From G036327475 sp036327475 (GTDB taxonomy: Bacteria > Pseudomonadota > Gammaproteobacteria > Enterobacterales > Enterobacteriaceae), in contig NZ_CP132913.1 in NCBI RefSeq assembly GCF_036327475.1, positions 248,001-312,000 of the forward strand: a stretch of 64,000 bases of DNA, in the 5' to 3' direction. The stretch's first letter is position 1, and the number at the start of each line of letters is the position of its first letter. The translations under genes were made by a program, and so were the position numbers. This document shows positions 8,688 through 18,845 of the stretch, piece by piece. The notes beneath the pieces were generated by a model, which was not told the DNA's origin, ran no database searches, and worked only from the letters and a program-made list of their open reading frames with translations.

Positions 8688-10316
8688 TTAGCAGTAAAGC
8701 GTTTTTCGTTGGTTAGTACCTGCAACAGCAGCGTCAGCTGATGTTTTTACTGCGGCAGCGCCTTGTCGTCAAAGGTGCGATAACTACCGTTATTGTCCTG
8801 CCATGGCGTTTTGTTTGCCGTGGTGATGGCCAACTGGTGTCTATCCACGCTCAGGACCCAATCGTTTCGGCGGCGCGGGGCGAAAAGATCCTCTCCCTGT
8901 GCATAGTCGCTGACGCGGTTGCTAACATGCGGCAGGCGCTGCATAAGTGTCACGGTCACGTTGTTATAGATTGGTGAATTTCGTCGTTGTGATTAGTGAA
9001 TTTCTGGCTAATGTTCCACCAGTAGCACTTGCAACTTTGCGTGTGGTTGAAGCGAGCGCCGCTCTCGCGCCGCAACATTTGCGCCAGGCTATTATCCCAG
9101 GCCTTGCGCCCCTTAACTGATAGCGACGAGTGATATCCGGCGTATTCGCCAAGTCGGTGCTGACGCTGGTGCCGTTGAACGAAACATAAGAAAACCAGGG
9201 TGAGGTGCCGCTGTAGCCGTCTGCTGCCATTGTTTGGCGGTTTGCGCATCTCTCCGGCTGATGGGTTCATGGAGCGCAAAGCCGGCGAGTAACACCTGTC
9301 GGTAGAGCAGATCCGAAAACTGTCGAATGGGAGTAGGCTTGAGCTGATTACCCTGTTTGTTGAGAGCGTCTAAGAGCATCGAAGATTTACGCATCGCCAG
9401 AATCTCGTCCAGATAAGAAGCCGATAAGAAGCCGATAAGAAGCCGAAATGCCGTGAAACAGCCCGAATAACTCCGTACCAACCTGATTGCCAGTGCTAAA
9501 ATGTTGTGTGAAGCGGATGTTTTGTTGGGTGAGGCGCTTAAATGGCCGGAATTTACTGGTCTAGGGCATCATTAGATAATAAGTAGATTAAGGCCGCTAC
9601 TCTTGTTGTTAAAGCTTATTGGACTCAAGGAATACTCTACCACCACCGCTGCCTGGTTGCCCTGCTGGACCAGACACCGCTCGAAGTCCTGGGCGGATAG
9701 AATAGCGGAAAATTGGTGCGCTGCATTGTGATGGGGCGGTAAAAATTCGCATCGGCCCAAATATAAGCCACATGCGAGGCGCAAAAAGCGGCGATAAACA
9801 GAGCGCTATGGGTTTACCGATGCGATAGTGATTAAGTCTGCGTAGTTTTTGCCAGCTCCAAGTGCCAAACAGTATCTCTACCAGGAAGATTACCGGAATA
9901 TCGATAAATACAAATTGCCAGTCGCGGGCCGACTTTGTCTGGTCCGTCACCAACCCCCAAACTATGTGGTTAAAATGCTGATGAAAACGGATGAAAACTT
10001 CGGTATCCACCAACAGCAGCGTCAATCCGGCGGTGGCGATAATGGCTGATAGAAAGCGCAATAGCCGCTGCGGCATTACCACGAAGGTGATGGGAAACAC
10101 CACTAGCAGATACAGTGTGAAACCGAGAAAGCTGAAATGGCCGAGCCAGCTGGCGAACGCGTACAGCCGCCCCACCAACGAGCCGGGCCAATCTGCAATA
10201 AACAAATAGCGACTACCAAGCCCCAAGCTAAGCAGGATATTGAGAAGGGTGAACCAGTGACCCCAGCTGATCATTTGTGATACTTTGTCATGGTAGCGCT
10301 GACTATTTGTTACCAT
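8688..10316 (-). pseudogene. yejM: YejM/PbgA (LapC) inner-membrane sulfatase-fold protein, frameshifted
   Basis: YejM is an essential-in-E. coli inner-membrane protein that senses LPS and controls LpxC turnover. The first 708 bases (10316-9609) are open and give the TM domain: start MVTNSQRYHDKVSQM, several hydrophobic segments, and SARDWQFVFIDIPVIFL. Homology continues in other frames down to the C-terminus (VTLMQRLPHVSNRVSDYAQG, LLLQVLTNEKRFTAN) with stop at 8688. A triple 11-bp repeat at 9413-9445 and other indels break the periplasmic domain. The TM part alone (about the first 190 residues, the region essential in E. coli) could in principle still be made, so partial function is not excluded. 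Confidence 0.85.
9413..9445 (-). repeat. Three perfect copies of an 11-bp unit in yejM
   Basis: ATAAGAAGCCG is repeated three times without mismatch. The unit is not a multiple of three, so each added copy shifts the yejM frame. Confidence 0.9.
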
Positions 10317-10336
10317 AGCCCTGTCTTGGCTTGTGC

Positions 10337-10549
10337 TTAATGCGTGTCTGGAAGCGGCACCGAAGCATACAGGGCATCGGTGAACGATTTTACCAGCGTG
10401 CCGTGCATCTCTGGCGCGACGCGGGTGCTAATCACATGAGTAACCGTATTTCCAAGAACCATCAGCACGAAATCGGTCGGCGTACAATGTTTCCAGTACC
10501 GCAAAAGGACTTCTATCTGTTCATCAATGTAACGGGATGCTTGTGACAT
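10337..10549 (-). CDS. yejL: YejL-family small protein, internally shortened
   Basis: A 70-residue open frame on the minus strand, 20 bases upstream of yejM, as in E. coli. It starts MSQASRYIDEQIEVLL and contains LMVLGNTVTHVISTRVAP and a final SFTDAL, matching YejL (75 residues in E. coli, function unknown). About five residues are missing after residue 14, where the sequence reads RYWKHCTPTD instead of the longer AELLNVLEKH-type helix. Compensating small deletions appear to have kept the frame. Upstream in-frame sequence to 10603 is open but does not resemble the family, so I chose ATG 10549. Borderline between gene and early pseudogene. Confidence 0.6.
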   Translation of the reverse strand: MSQASRYIDEQIEVLLRYWKHCTPTDFVLMVLGNTVTHVISTRVAPEMHGTLVKSFTDALYASVPLPDTH

Positions 10550-10704
10550 AATATCATCTATGTGGCCTGTCAAAGTTCGACATTTTACCGTATCACCTCT
10601 CATTTTTCTGCACTTTTATCGTTTCTCACCCTTGTACAACGGAGTGGCAGCGGCGGAGCTATTCGGTGTTTGAATTCGCACTTGACCAGAATGGAGAATA
10701 GATT

Positions 10705-11625
10705 ATGAGCTTTGATATTGACCAGATTGCTCTGCATCAAATGATTAAGCGCGATGAACAGACGCTGTAACTGGGTGCTGCGCGAATCACCGTTCGAGAG
10801 GTTTCGCCGGCGGTGTAAGACATGATAGCCGAACTGCACCGCATCTATAACACCTAAGAAAGCTTATGGTGTTTTACGTCGCAAAGCGAGCTGGCGGACG
10901 CGATACGCTTCAGCCGTAGGGAGAATAACGACTTTCTCGGCTTCAGCGTCGCTGCGACGGGGCGACTGCGCCATGAGTTGGCGAAATACCCTTTTGCCGA
11001 AGAAGGATTGTACTGTTTTGCCAATATTGTTATCTGGCGGTGGAGTGTCTCATTATTCTCGGAACCTGCCGCAGTACGCGGGTGAATGAACGGCTTGATG
11101 TCAGCAATCCCACTGGGAAATCCAGCCGGACTCGACACGCTATTTGGCGTTTTTGCAAGAGCGCGTCGGACGTAACGTCTTCGATTCTTTATTTTCTCGC
11201 GGCCGTCGAATGGTTGGATGCCAAGACACAAAACTGCGATCTGCTACAAGCGATGGATAATTATTGTGCCGAGACGCATTTCGATAACCACCAATGGCAA
11301 GATATTCGCCAGCAGGTACATGGTTTCTGTAAAGAAAAAGTTACAGGCCGGCGAAGAGATCGTGTTGGCGGCGCTTTCCGTGACTCTTTCGCCAGTGGGG
11401 AAAAGACTCCAGGTTTTCTCCAGTAAACAGGGCTATGTACTACTAGAGGAAACGTTCCCGGCCGATCACAGCACACTACGCCAGCTAACTAAATACCCCT
11501 ACCCTGAATTTCGATGCACACTTGTTCGGCGAGCGTATATTCTGGGATGCCGCGACGGGTATCTTGACCATAAAAGGAACACCGCCGAATTTGCGCGACC
11601 AACTGACCCATCGGCGGGTAACTAA
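10705..11625 (+). pseudogene. yejK: YejK nucleoid-associated protein (NdpA), degraded
   Basis: Divergent from yejL, as in E. coli. Starts SFDIDQIALHQMIKRDEQTL and then meets an in-frame TAA within about 25 codons. Further pieces in all three frames: MIAELHRIYNT, AATGRLRHELAKYPFAEEG, STRYLAFLQERVGR, LQAGEEI, EETFPADHSTLRQLTKY, ERIFWDAATGILTIKGTPPN and the C-terminal SAGN at 11623. Overall length is close to the E. coli gene, so decay is by point changes and small indels. NdpA is a nucleoid-associated protein of unknown detailed role. Confidence 0.85.
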
Positions 11626-13202
11626 CGCCACTAAACCTCAAAGCACCGCCCAATATTTGTGGTGTTGCCTCAGGCACCCAAGTCTCTACTTACCTCTTTC
11701 TGGCGAGTACGTTTTTGTTGCAATGTCGACTGACGCCATGCTTTTTTCTGAAAAAATAACATTAGCCAAGTCCTGGAAACTATTATACTGATCCTTTATT
11801 GTTGCATGATTGCCAGAATCTTATTCTCCTATTCATATAATATTACGCCAAGTGTTCCGCGCTTTATTCTCTGAATGAAGAATAGTAAATATAACGGGAG
11901 GTTTATGATGTCCGTATCATCTGGCACAACCTATTCGGTAAATAACGATAATAATAACAATATTTGCCGAAAACTGCAGAGACCGGGTTTTACTTCTAAA
12001 TCCGGAAACCTGCTTACATTCCTGTCACTTCTCTACTAAACCTGTGTCATTGACAATTTACATCCTGCGGTAGCCCATGTAGCATAGGTTAAACCGCACT
12101 GACTCTTAATGGATCACCACTGGCTGAAAATAGCCAATAAATCCTATGAGCTATTGATTGTTGCCAAACGGATGTGTAAACAGGTCGAATATCTTTTGAG
12201 GCCCCGGTTGATAAATACGATCTCAATTAAGCAGGAAAGGCACACTTACGTAAAATGAAAATGCCGTCAAAGAGGCGTGAAATGCCTACCAGTCGTTTCT
12301 ATACGCTTGTCAGTTCGGAAATGCCAGACATTATTGAGAAAAATCAGTAAGACCTATGCGTCACAGCAAGAGCAGGCATTCATAGCTCACTATGTTATGC
12401 CCTGTAAGAAGAAGGCCAAACTCGAGGCTCAAAAAAATCAACTCATTCCTCATACCCCTATTGTAGTCGGCGGAAGCGCCGCCGGCGCCGTGAGGTATGA
12501 GGAGGTGCGTACTATTTGTTGAGCAAAAGCACATCATCGCGCCCACCGACGTGGCCACTGAAACGCAATAGGTTAACGGTGACGCCGATATCTCCCTGGA
12601 AGAAGAAGATATTGCGCAGACATAGCTGAGTGGAGGGCTATGGAAATACCAGCGGAAGCGGTTATACAAGCGAGGCGGATGAGGTCATGGCATCGGCAGC
12701 ACTAGGGGATATCCAAGCCGATGCTGGTTAGTTCCTGGAGTTAGCAGGAAGTACAGTTATAGAGGCCGGCACGAGATAGTCGCGGAAGCCTTGGAGAAGT
12801 TACTGTTGGAAATCTTGAGATTAGCGCCGAAGAGGCAAGGGCGTGGTCGGGGCCGGTTGTTGCTATTGCCGCGGTGGCGGCCTATGAAACGGTTAAAGAA
12901 ATGGGCGCAGCCATCGTCGAGGCATTGGCCGAATCGGCGGCGGAACCGTTAGGAGAGGCGATGCAAGAAGCGGTGGTTCGGTACTCAAATCGGCGGCCGC
13001 GGCCATAATGTAGAGGCGACGGTGGATAAAATATGAACGCCAAGATAGAAAGCGGGTTGGCGAACAAACTTTAAAACCGCTGCAAATGCGCTAGATACAA
13101 CACTGATAATCGTGGCAGGCTCATGTGGTCCCGGCGATGCGCACAGCGGTCGGTTGTCACGGCCGGAGCCCAGAATGCGGCGTTTTCTCACGAGGTATTC
13201 GC
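11626..13202. other. Unassigned degenerate region between yejK and rplY
   Basis: About 1.6 kb with no recognisable enteric backbone gene. yejK and rplY adjoin in E. coli, so this is accessory DNA. A start-like MMSVSSGTTYSVNNDNNNN follows a GGGAGG ribosome binding site at about 11907. Later + strand pieces are helical (KKKAKLEAQKNQL) or Ala-rich (GPVVAIAAVAAYETVKEMG, 12854-12910). This could be the relic of a secreted or effector-type protein, but I cannot name it. Confidence 0.35.
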
Positions 13203-13487
13203 TTAAGCGCGAACGAAATCGATATGAGTCAGTTTTGGTTTGAACGGATGACGCTGCACCGCCTGTACCTTCACTTTGCTTTCTTTACCGTCGATGACTA
13301 GGGTTAGAACGTCAGTGTAAAAACCTTCTTTAGTCTGGGTGTTCAAAACGATGTTATGATCCAGCTCGATGGCAACCGGTGCTTCAGTACTGCCGTAAAC
13401 GATGGCCGGGAACTTGTTCGCGAGACGCACTCGGCGGCTCGAACCCTTACCCTGGTCTTTGCGAATTTCAGCGTTAATAGTTAACAT
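13203..13487 (-). CDS. rplY: 50S ribosomal protein L25
   Basis: A 94-residue 5S-rRNA-binding protein of the large subunit, the same length as E. coli L25. It starts MLTINAEIRKDQGKGSSRR and contains NKFPAIVYG, AIELDHN and the C-terminal QRHPFKPKLTHIDFVRA. An in-frame upstream ATG at 13499 would add MRKI. I prefer 13487 because family members begin with M-x-TINAE. Codon structure and length are undisturbed, unlike both neighbours, so it is functional. The strand matches E. coli relative to radD. Confidence 0.97.
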   Translation of the reverse strand: MLTINAEIRKDQGKGSSRRVRLANKFPAIVYGSTEAPVAIELDHNIVLNTQTKEGFYTDVLTLVIDGKESKVKVQAVQRHPFKPKLTHIDFVRA

Positions 13488-13612
13488 AATTTTTCTCAAA
13501 ACCTGGAATTGAACCTACTAAAGGCGACCCAACAGTAGGCAGGATAGGCGTGCTTGTGAGTTGTCGGGCAGAATTCTACCGAAATTACTGGAGCTGGGCA
13601 AACAAAACCCGG
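13488..13612. other. Spacer upstream of rplY
   Basis: The rplY promoter should lie here on the minus strand. No motif is clear enough to call. Confidence 0.3.
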
Positions 13613-14548
13613 TCAGTAGCGTAATTCATGAGCGCGGCGGAAGCGGCCATAGTAGTCTAAGACCTTATGCGCACTTGCTAAAAGTAGCCGCGCCAGGGCG
13701 GCGACGACAAAATCCGGCGCCAGGGTTTATCCGTCTCCGCCTCGATATCCCTCGCGCCAGGCAAAAGGCATTCCGCAGCGCGGAGGCTAAGGGCACATCC
13801 TGGCCCGCGCACAGCGACATGCCGCTACAGCGCAGCGTATCTTTCAAACGCAGTGCAGCCTTAAGCATATCGTCTGGGTCTAGCAAAATTCGCTAGCAAT
13901 GATGGCAGTAGCGGGCGGCGATATCGTTCTTGGCGTTGCAACTGGAACACAGTTTGAAACGAAAACGATAATCGCACTGCTGGCGTGCACCGCTTTCGTC
14001 CTCGAGCCGGTTGTTTGCTCAACAACAGATTGGCGAAACTGCAGATGGGACAGAAGACCTGGACCGATTGGCTCCCTGCAGCTGGTTTGTCTGCCCGACT
14101 TCCGGAATAGAGATCGTGTCCATTCCCGGAATAATCCAGGATCATGTGCTCGGTTTTATCGGAATAAAGGTGAAAGCCATAGCCGACGTCTGTTGATATA
14201 GACTTACCTATTCCGTTGGGCGCAGGATGGCGATAACGGCAACATGCGGTGCATCGGTGATCGCGCTCGGCGGCCGGATGAAATTTCGCCGGCGTGCTCG
14301 ACGGTCGTGACAAAGATCATCATTCCCGTCTAGCGGCGCCGTAATCGCGGATCTGCGCGACAATCAGCGGCGTGATGCGGCGCTGGCGCTGCATCACGCC
14401 GCTGAGGTCGACCGCGGGATAATCTCTCAGCGCGTTGGAGCTGCTGAAATCATAAGAGCGCGCCGGCATATCCAATTCTGGCGACACATCAGATAGCCAT
14501 GTTTTACCATGTCTCGCATGGAATAAGTAAATACATACTCATGGCATA
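13613..14548 (-). pseudogene. radD: RadD (YejH) SF2 helicase, 5' half deleted and remainder broken
   Basis: RadD is an ATPase for double-strand-break repair. The surviving part corresponds to the second helicase domain and C-terminus: MRDMVKHGYLM, DLSGVMQRQRRITPLI, MIFVTTVEHAGEI (frameshifted), MILDYSGNGHDLY, VQVFCPICSFAN, DPDDMLKAALRLKDTL and the terminal RRAHELR before the stop at 13613. The Walker A/DEAD N-terminal domain is gone. Homology stops about 14548, 30 bases from the truncated 5' end of rsuA. The two genes are divergent neighbours in E. coli, so one deletion removed both starts. Confidence 0.85.
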
Positions 14549-14577
14549 AACAGCAACGGCTGTTCCGCAAACGATCC

Positions 14578-14935
14578 CGATCATCCCACTCTCTTGTATT
14601 TCATTAATGAACCGGTGCCGGATAAGCCGCACGTCGCCGGCCGGCTGGACATTGATACGACCGGTCTGGTGTTGCTAACCGATGATGAGCGATGGTTGCA
14701 CTGGACAACATCACCGCGAAAGCTGCCTACTCGTCCCGTCCTTTTGGAAGCGCTTTCGCTACAGTGGGTTCGTCTGACCTTCAGCGGGGAGGCTATCACC
14801 ACTAAACGCATGTTCACCGCGCTCGACAATTGGGCGATAGCGCTGCATCGCGAGCGAATCGGCGCCATTGTGCTGGATGCGCATCTTCGGCCGGGAGTAG
14901 ATCGCGCCGACAGCCAAAAAAGATCGCTAGTGTAG
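14578..14935 (+). pseudogene. rsuA: RsuA 16S rRNA pseudouridine-516 synthase, N-terminus deleted
   Basis: The segment begins inside the family at LYFINEPVPDKPH and carries the catalytic block GRLDIDTTGLVLLTDD with its Asp. Homology then weakens (a central portion is missing) and resumes WVRLTFSGEA, KRMFTALDNW, LHRERIGAIVLDA to the stop at 14933. The S4-like RNA-binding domain and start codon are lost at the radD/rsuA deletion junction. U516 modification should therefore be absent unless another copy exists. Confidence 0.85.
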
Positions 14936-14994
14936 GCCTGTCGACGGATTGAATCATTAACACATAGAATCAGGCTGAAAAAGGAATATGGAGA

Positions 14995-15182
14995 GTGGAT
15001 ACCGAACGTAAAACATATCGGTATTGTGGTCATACTGGAACTGTTGTTCATGCTAATCGCTCGCTGTCGCTCGTCATGATCGTGGCACCTTTTCTGGCAC
15101 CGATGATCGGCGGCCGCCTTTGCCGTCATTTCCGCTCTTTCCTTACTTTCATAGTTGGTGGATCACCTTGTTTTCTTCTTTA
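14995..15182 (+). pseudogene. bcr: Bcr-type MFS drug exporter fragment
   Basis: A short piece LVMIVAPFLAPMIGGRL matches the conserved fifth-helix region of Bcr (bicyclomycin/sulfonamide exporter). It lies just after rsuA on the same strand, as in E. coli. Only about 60 codons remain out of nearly 400. Confidence 0.6.
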
Positions 15183-15258
15183 GCAAAGATAGTCAATATC
15201 GTTCTTATTAATATTTATTTGAAATGGTCTGCGCCCTGGAGGCAAATGAGGATAAATG

Positions 15259-15901
15259 ATGTTTGTGCCATTTCTTATCATGTTCATGGAAGGGCTTGAA
15301 GCAGTGCTGATTGTTAGTCGCGGGAAAACCTGACGCGATCAGTGGTTGATAGGGGTGTGGCTCGCTGCCATCACCGCGGCGCTGTTGTGTCTGGCGCTGG
15401 GGCTGGCGATTAACGCCACCACCGGTGAATTTCCGCAAAAGGAACAGGGGCTGTTCATGGCATTGAAGCGGCTATCGCCTTCGCCGCATTAGACTTAGCT
15501 TGTACTATGGATGCAAAATGTCCCATTCGGTGAAAAAATCAATTGGAAATAGCAGTGGACCAGGCACTGGCGTAATCCCGGCGTCAAGGATGGGCGCGGA
15601 CATCACGGCGCCGATGCCGTCGCCGGCCTTTTCAAATGGATCAGCGTGTTTATTTTGTTTGTCGCCGCCTGGCTTGTCGCTGGTTCGATCCGCTCGTGCC
15701 ATAAAGCCGGATTATGGAACGGCTATCAATTAATCGCCTTTGATTGGAGTCAGGTGCTCTCGACGCATACGCTATTCGATACGCTTTTGGAAGGTTTTTA
15801 GACTATCGGGAAACGCCGACGGCGAGGTGGCGGTATATTTGCTTTCCTGGTACCGGCACTAATTTTCCGGTACGCCTTGACGGTAACGTTCGCCAAATAA
15901 A
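15259..15901 (+). pseudogene. efeU: EfeU (YcdN) ferrous iron permease, degraded
   Basis: Starts MFVPFLIMFMEGLEAVLIVS, the first REGLE-type iron-binding helix of Ftr1/EfeU with Arg replaced by Met. A stop falls after about 24 codons. Downstream pieces are TTGEFPQKEQGLF, then after a deletion GLFKWISVFILFVAAWLVAGS, SCHKAGLWNGYQLIAFDWS and VLSTHTLFDTLLEGF. The second REGLE helix is missing. It is adjacent to efeO, as in the efeUOB acid-induced ferrous iron uptake operon. Confidence 0.8.
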
Positions 15902-15935
15902 AAATTTTTCATCAGCTGCAAAACATCGGGATAAT

Positions 15936-16685
15936 GTTATGCGTTACCCTGGCGATATTTTGATCGTCGCCCGGCACCGGTGATGCTGTTCTCTCTGCCG
16001 GTATTCACGACAGACGGCTTGCCCGCGTGAGCGACGGATATTCCAGAAGTCAAGATCACCATCAATAACAAACAATATGGAAGGGGTGATGGTGGTGGAG
16101 GATCACGAAAATATCGCGCCGGGCTTACCCAAAAAATAACCGCCAACCTGGAGCTGAGGGTATGACATGACCTGCGGACTGTTAAGTAATTCCAGCGGCA
16201 CGAAATCTACCGGCTTCCGCTGGCTGAAAAACGCTATTCGCCGATAAAACCACCGACGCGATGACGCCATTCGCCGATAATCTTTACCGCGATGTGCTGG
16301 AGTTACAAAAACTCATCAGTGCACTGACTTTCTGTCTCAGTAAAATCGTCGGCGGGGCCCACCGGCTTGATTGAAGAAGTGGTTTCTAGCAAAATCAGCG
16401 GTGAAGAGGAATGCCATAGCCGCACCGACCTGTGAAACTTCCAGGTCAATATCGACGGAAAATTGTCAATCTGCTGCGCCCGCTGTTGACAAAAGCCAAC
16501 GCGCCGTTACTGAGTAAAATTGACGGCAATTTCAGTAAAGTCGACACGGTGCTGACAGAATGTCGTGCGGCGCAATGTTTCGAACCCAATGAAAACTGAC
16601 CGAAACCGATCGCAATGCGTTGAAAGGGCCGATCACCAACTGGCGGAAGATCTTGCGCAGTCGCGTGGCGCGCCAGGTATCATGA
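15936..16685 (+). pseudogene. efeO: EfeO (YcdO) periplasmic iron-uptake protein, degraded
   Basis: Recognised from EVKITINNKQ, MVVEDHENIAPG (frame-mixed), MTCGLLSNSSG, DNLYRDVLELQKLIS, KIVGGAHRL, SSKISGEEE and RNALKGPIT. Around 100 codons between the cupredoxin-like N-domain and the M75 peptidase-like domain are deleted (junction about 16205). The third operon member efeB is not recognisable downstream. Confidence 0.8.
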
Positions 16686-17207
16686 CATGTGGTCGCTGGA
16701 GATTTTCAACAATCGTTACCGGGGTAGTCAGCACTAGCGTCGGTGGCCGCGGAAGGTTTTGTCTTTACAGTGGTTTCGGGGCAGGTCGAGGCCCAGAACT
16801 AACGCGATGCCCGCGCCTGTCTTCCTTAACTGGTAAAACTGTTTTACCGGTGTGCCCAGCGGCAAATTTGACACACCTGGCTAACATCCTGGTCCGTCGG
16901 GGTAAACGTACGTTTTTGCGTTCCGTGCTGGCGGTGACCCAACGGCGAATTATTCTGTTTAGCCCTGTGAATAATGTCGGTCAGGCGGCGAGTTTGGCTT
17001 ATTCAGACGGAAGAGGGGTAACACAGTATTCCTGGTAACAATCACAAAACAATTAAACTACAGGGTGGTGATATGGTCAATAAGTAAAGTATTAATTGAC
17101 AGTCATTAATTGAATTGCAAATATCGCATTCAATTATTTTTATTCATTAATTCATCGCAGGAATGATCAAGGATATGGGTAGCTAGGATATTCAATAAAT
17201 AACTAAA
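16686..17207. other. Unassigned stretch after efeO
   Basis: No efeB homology seen. The open frame 16565-17038 on + is partly an efeO shadow and its 3' part resembles nothing I know. The last 170 bases are AT-rich spacer. Confidence 0.4.
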
Positions 17208-17680
17208 TTAACCTTGTGTGCCGTTGGGGAGGACTCGGCGGATTTCTCGATAGCTGGCCTTTCAGTGATTTTTCATTCAGGCTAGATAATACACCGCTGC
17301 TGGTGGACGCATGAACAAATTGATCGTTACCCAGATAAATACCTACATGGCGGCCCGTTGAACCGACGCCTAGCATAAAGGGTGGCAGGTCAAGGCCAAA
17401 CTGTTCACGGAGAGTCATCTATACGAAGCCAGAGTAATCAATGTCGCGTTCAGTACTGTCGCCCAGGCAGTGGCGCACGCCTTTCCAATCGGCATATTGA
17501 TCCATCATTTTGAATTTAATATCCACTAACCATTTCTTCAAATTCATCCTGAGAAGCCTTCAGTAAGAAATGGTTTAAATCGTTTACTGCACGTATGTCA
17601 ACGGTTTGTTTCGGAGCATGAGAAGTACTGCAGGTGGATAGCATGGCCGCAACCGTCACTGTGGGTGAGCCACAGAACAT
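17208..17680 (-). pseudogene. mepS: MepS (Spr) murein endopeptidase, catalytic Cys lost
   Basis: NlpC/P60 peptidoglycan hydrolase lipoprotein. Remnants in order: hydrophobic start with STCS lipobox-like end, SQDEFEEMV, MDQYADWKGVR, DIDYSGFV, REQFGLDLP, STGRHVGIYLGNDQFVHAS, TSSGVLSSLNE, YREIRRVLP. In active enzymes the motif is D-C-SGFV. Here the catalytic Cys codon reads Tyr, the next Gln codon is a stop, and about 25 residues before GSTGRHVG (the RTGDLVLF region) are deleted. The catalytic His region (HVGIY) survives. Clearly dead. It keeps its E. coli neighbour lpxT. Confidence 0.85.
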
Positions 17681-17989
17681 ATTTTAATGTAGGCTAAGAT
17701 TTGACCATTGCATGTGTTATTTCTTGAAGTCCTTAACTACAATGTCGTTATAAAATGCCAGTGCAGCACGTGTTCTAATTGACTAGATTTCGTTCATTAA
17801 TTGTGTGATATTACTCACACAATCGTTGCAAAGACCGAAAATAACGGATAGGACGTCGAGCGGGTTCAAGGTTACCGTAATGAACAAAGGAAAGCGGGGA
17901 TTCTTAGCCGTTTATTACTTTTAATCATGTAATTACTTGTTAGCGTGAAGAGAATAACGTGAAATAATCGGCAGGATTTGGCGAAAGCA
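17681..17989. other. AT-rich spacer between mepS and lpxT
   Basis: No gene seen. Probably the former mepS promoter region. Confidence 0.4.
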
Positions 17990-18645
17990 GCGCCGACACA
18001 GAGCAGCGGCACGTATGGTTGCATTTATAGGGGCACGGCGTTTCGCCGGGTTGCTTGTTGGCGCGAATAGCGGCAAATAATATTTTCTTATCCGTGCGGC
18101 TGGCGGAGGCCCGCTGAACTTCGCCGCGTTCGGAAGGTAGCGTCAACCCGCTTTACCAGCGCATCACAACCGCCGCCGGGTAGCCACAGCTACAAGCCCA
18201 CAAGAGCAATGGACAGTGAACCGACCGCCACATCGGTGAACCGGTGTGCGCCGGTAAGGATCCTAGGTGTCGAGAAGGGAGGTTAGAATCAGTACGCCCA
18301 GCAAAATCTCTTACGGCCAAAGAGGCGCAGCATGAAGATGGCGAAAATCATCAGCAGCATGCCGTGATTGCGCGCGAAGCTATGGCTCAAATATTCTTTG
18401 GTTGGGATTTACGATGCTGAGGACACCGGGTATTGCCTTGAAATAGTGCGACGAACTGATATGCGTCACCGGTACCAGATGGCCTAACTGGTTGAGCAGC
18501 ATGGCGGTAATGACCATGGCCAGGCCATGGTTAGCATGAGGCGGCAAAAGGCGCGGTTGTTGGTAACAGCGCCAGCTGCCCCTTGGCGACTGTGGCAAGG
18601 TTTCGGTGTACAGATCATTACCCAGCGGTTTATCCGCTGACTTCA
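17990..18645 (-). pseudogene. lpxT: LpxT (YeiU) lipid A 1-diphosphate synthase, degraded
   Basis: PAP2-family inner-membrane phosphotransferase that adds a second phosphate to lipid A. Remnants on the minus strand: TNNRAF, MLLNQLGHLVPVTH, NHGMLLMIFAIFMLRLFGR (the phosphatase SxDH-type region), GAHRFTDVAVGSLSIALVGL. Frameshifts and stops separate them. It adjoins mepS and yeiR as in E. coli. Confidence 0.75.
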
Positions 18646-18845
18646 CTCACCTGCAGCACCCCTTTAACATTCTACCGGCACCGGCGCGCCCATTCCAACA
18701 GCCCAAGGTGTCGTTCGCGCTAGCGCGGCGCCACACTGCCAGCGTCCTAGTCTGCGTTGGCATAGGTTTCTTGCTTGCTGGCGATAATAATATCGGTCTC
18801 GGCCAACTGATCGCTGCCGTGCCGTAAATGTTAACACAGCGGTCG
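18646..18845 (-). pseudogene. yeiR: YeiR (ZinB) CobW-family GTPase, two small fragments
   Basis: Only the pieces DQLAETDIIIASK (GTPase mid-domain) and LLEWAR...VKGVLQVSE (C-domain) remain, joined by a deletion and in broken frames. The P-loop part is absent. Identification depends partly on position between yeiQ and lpxT. Confidence 0.55.
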
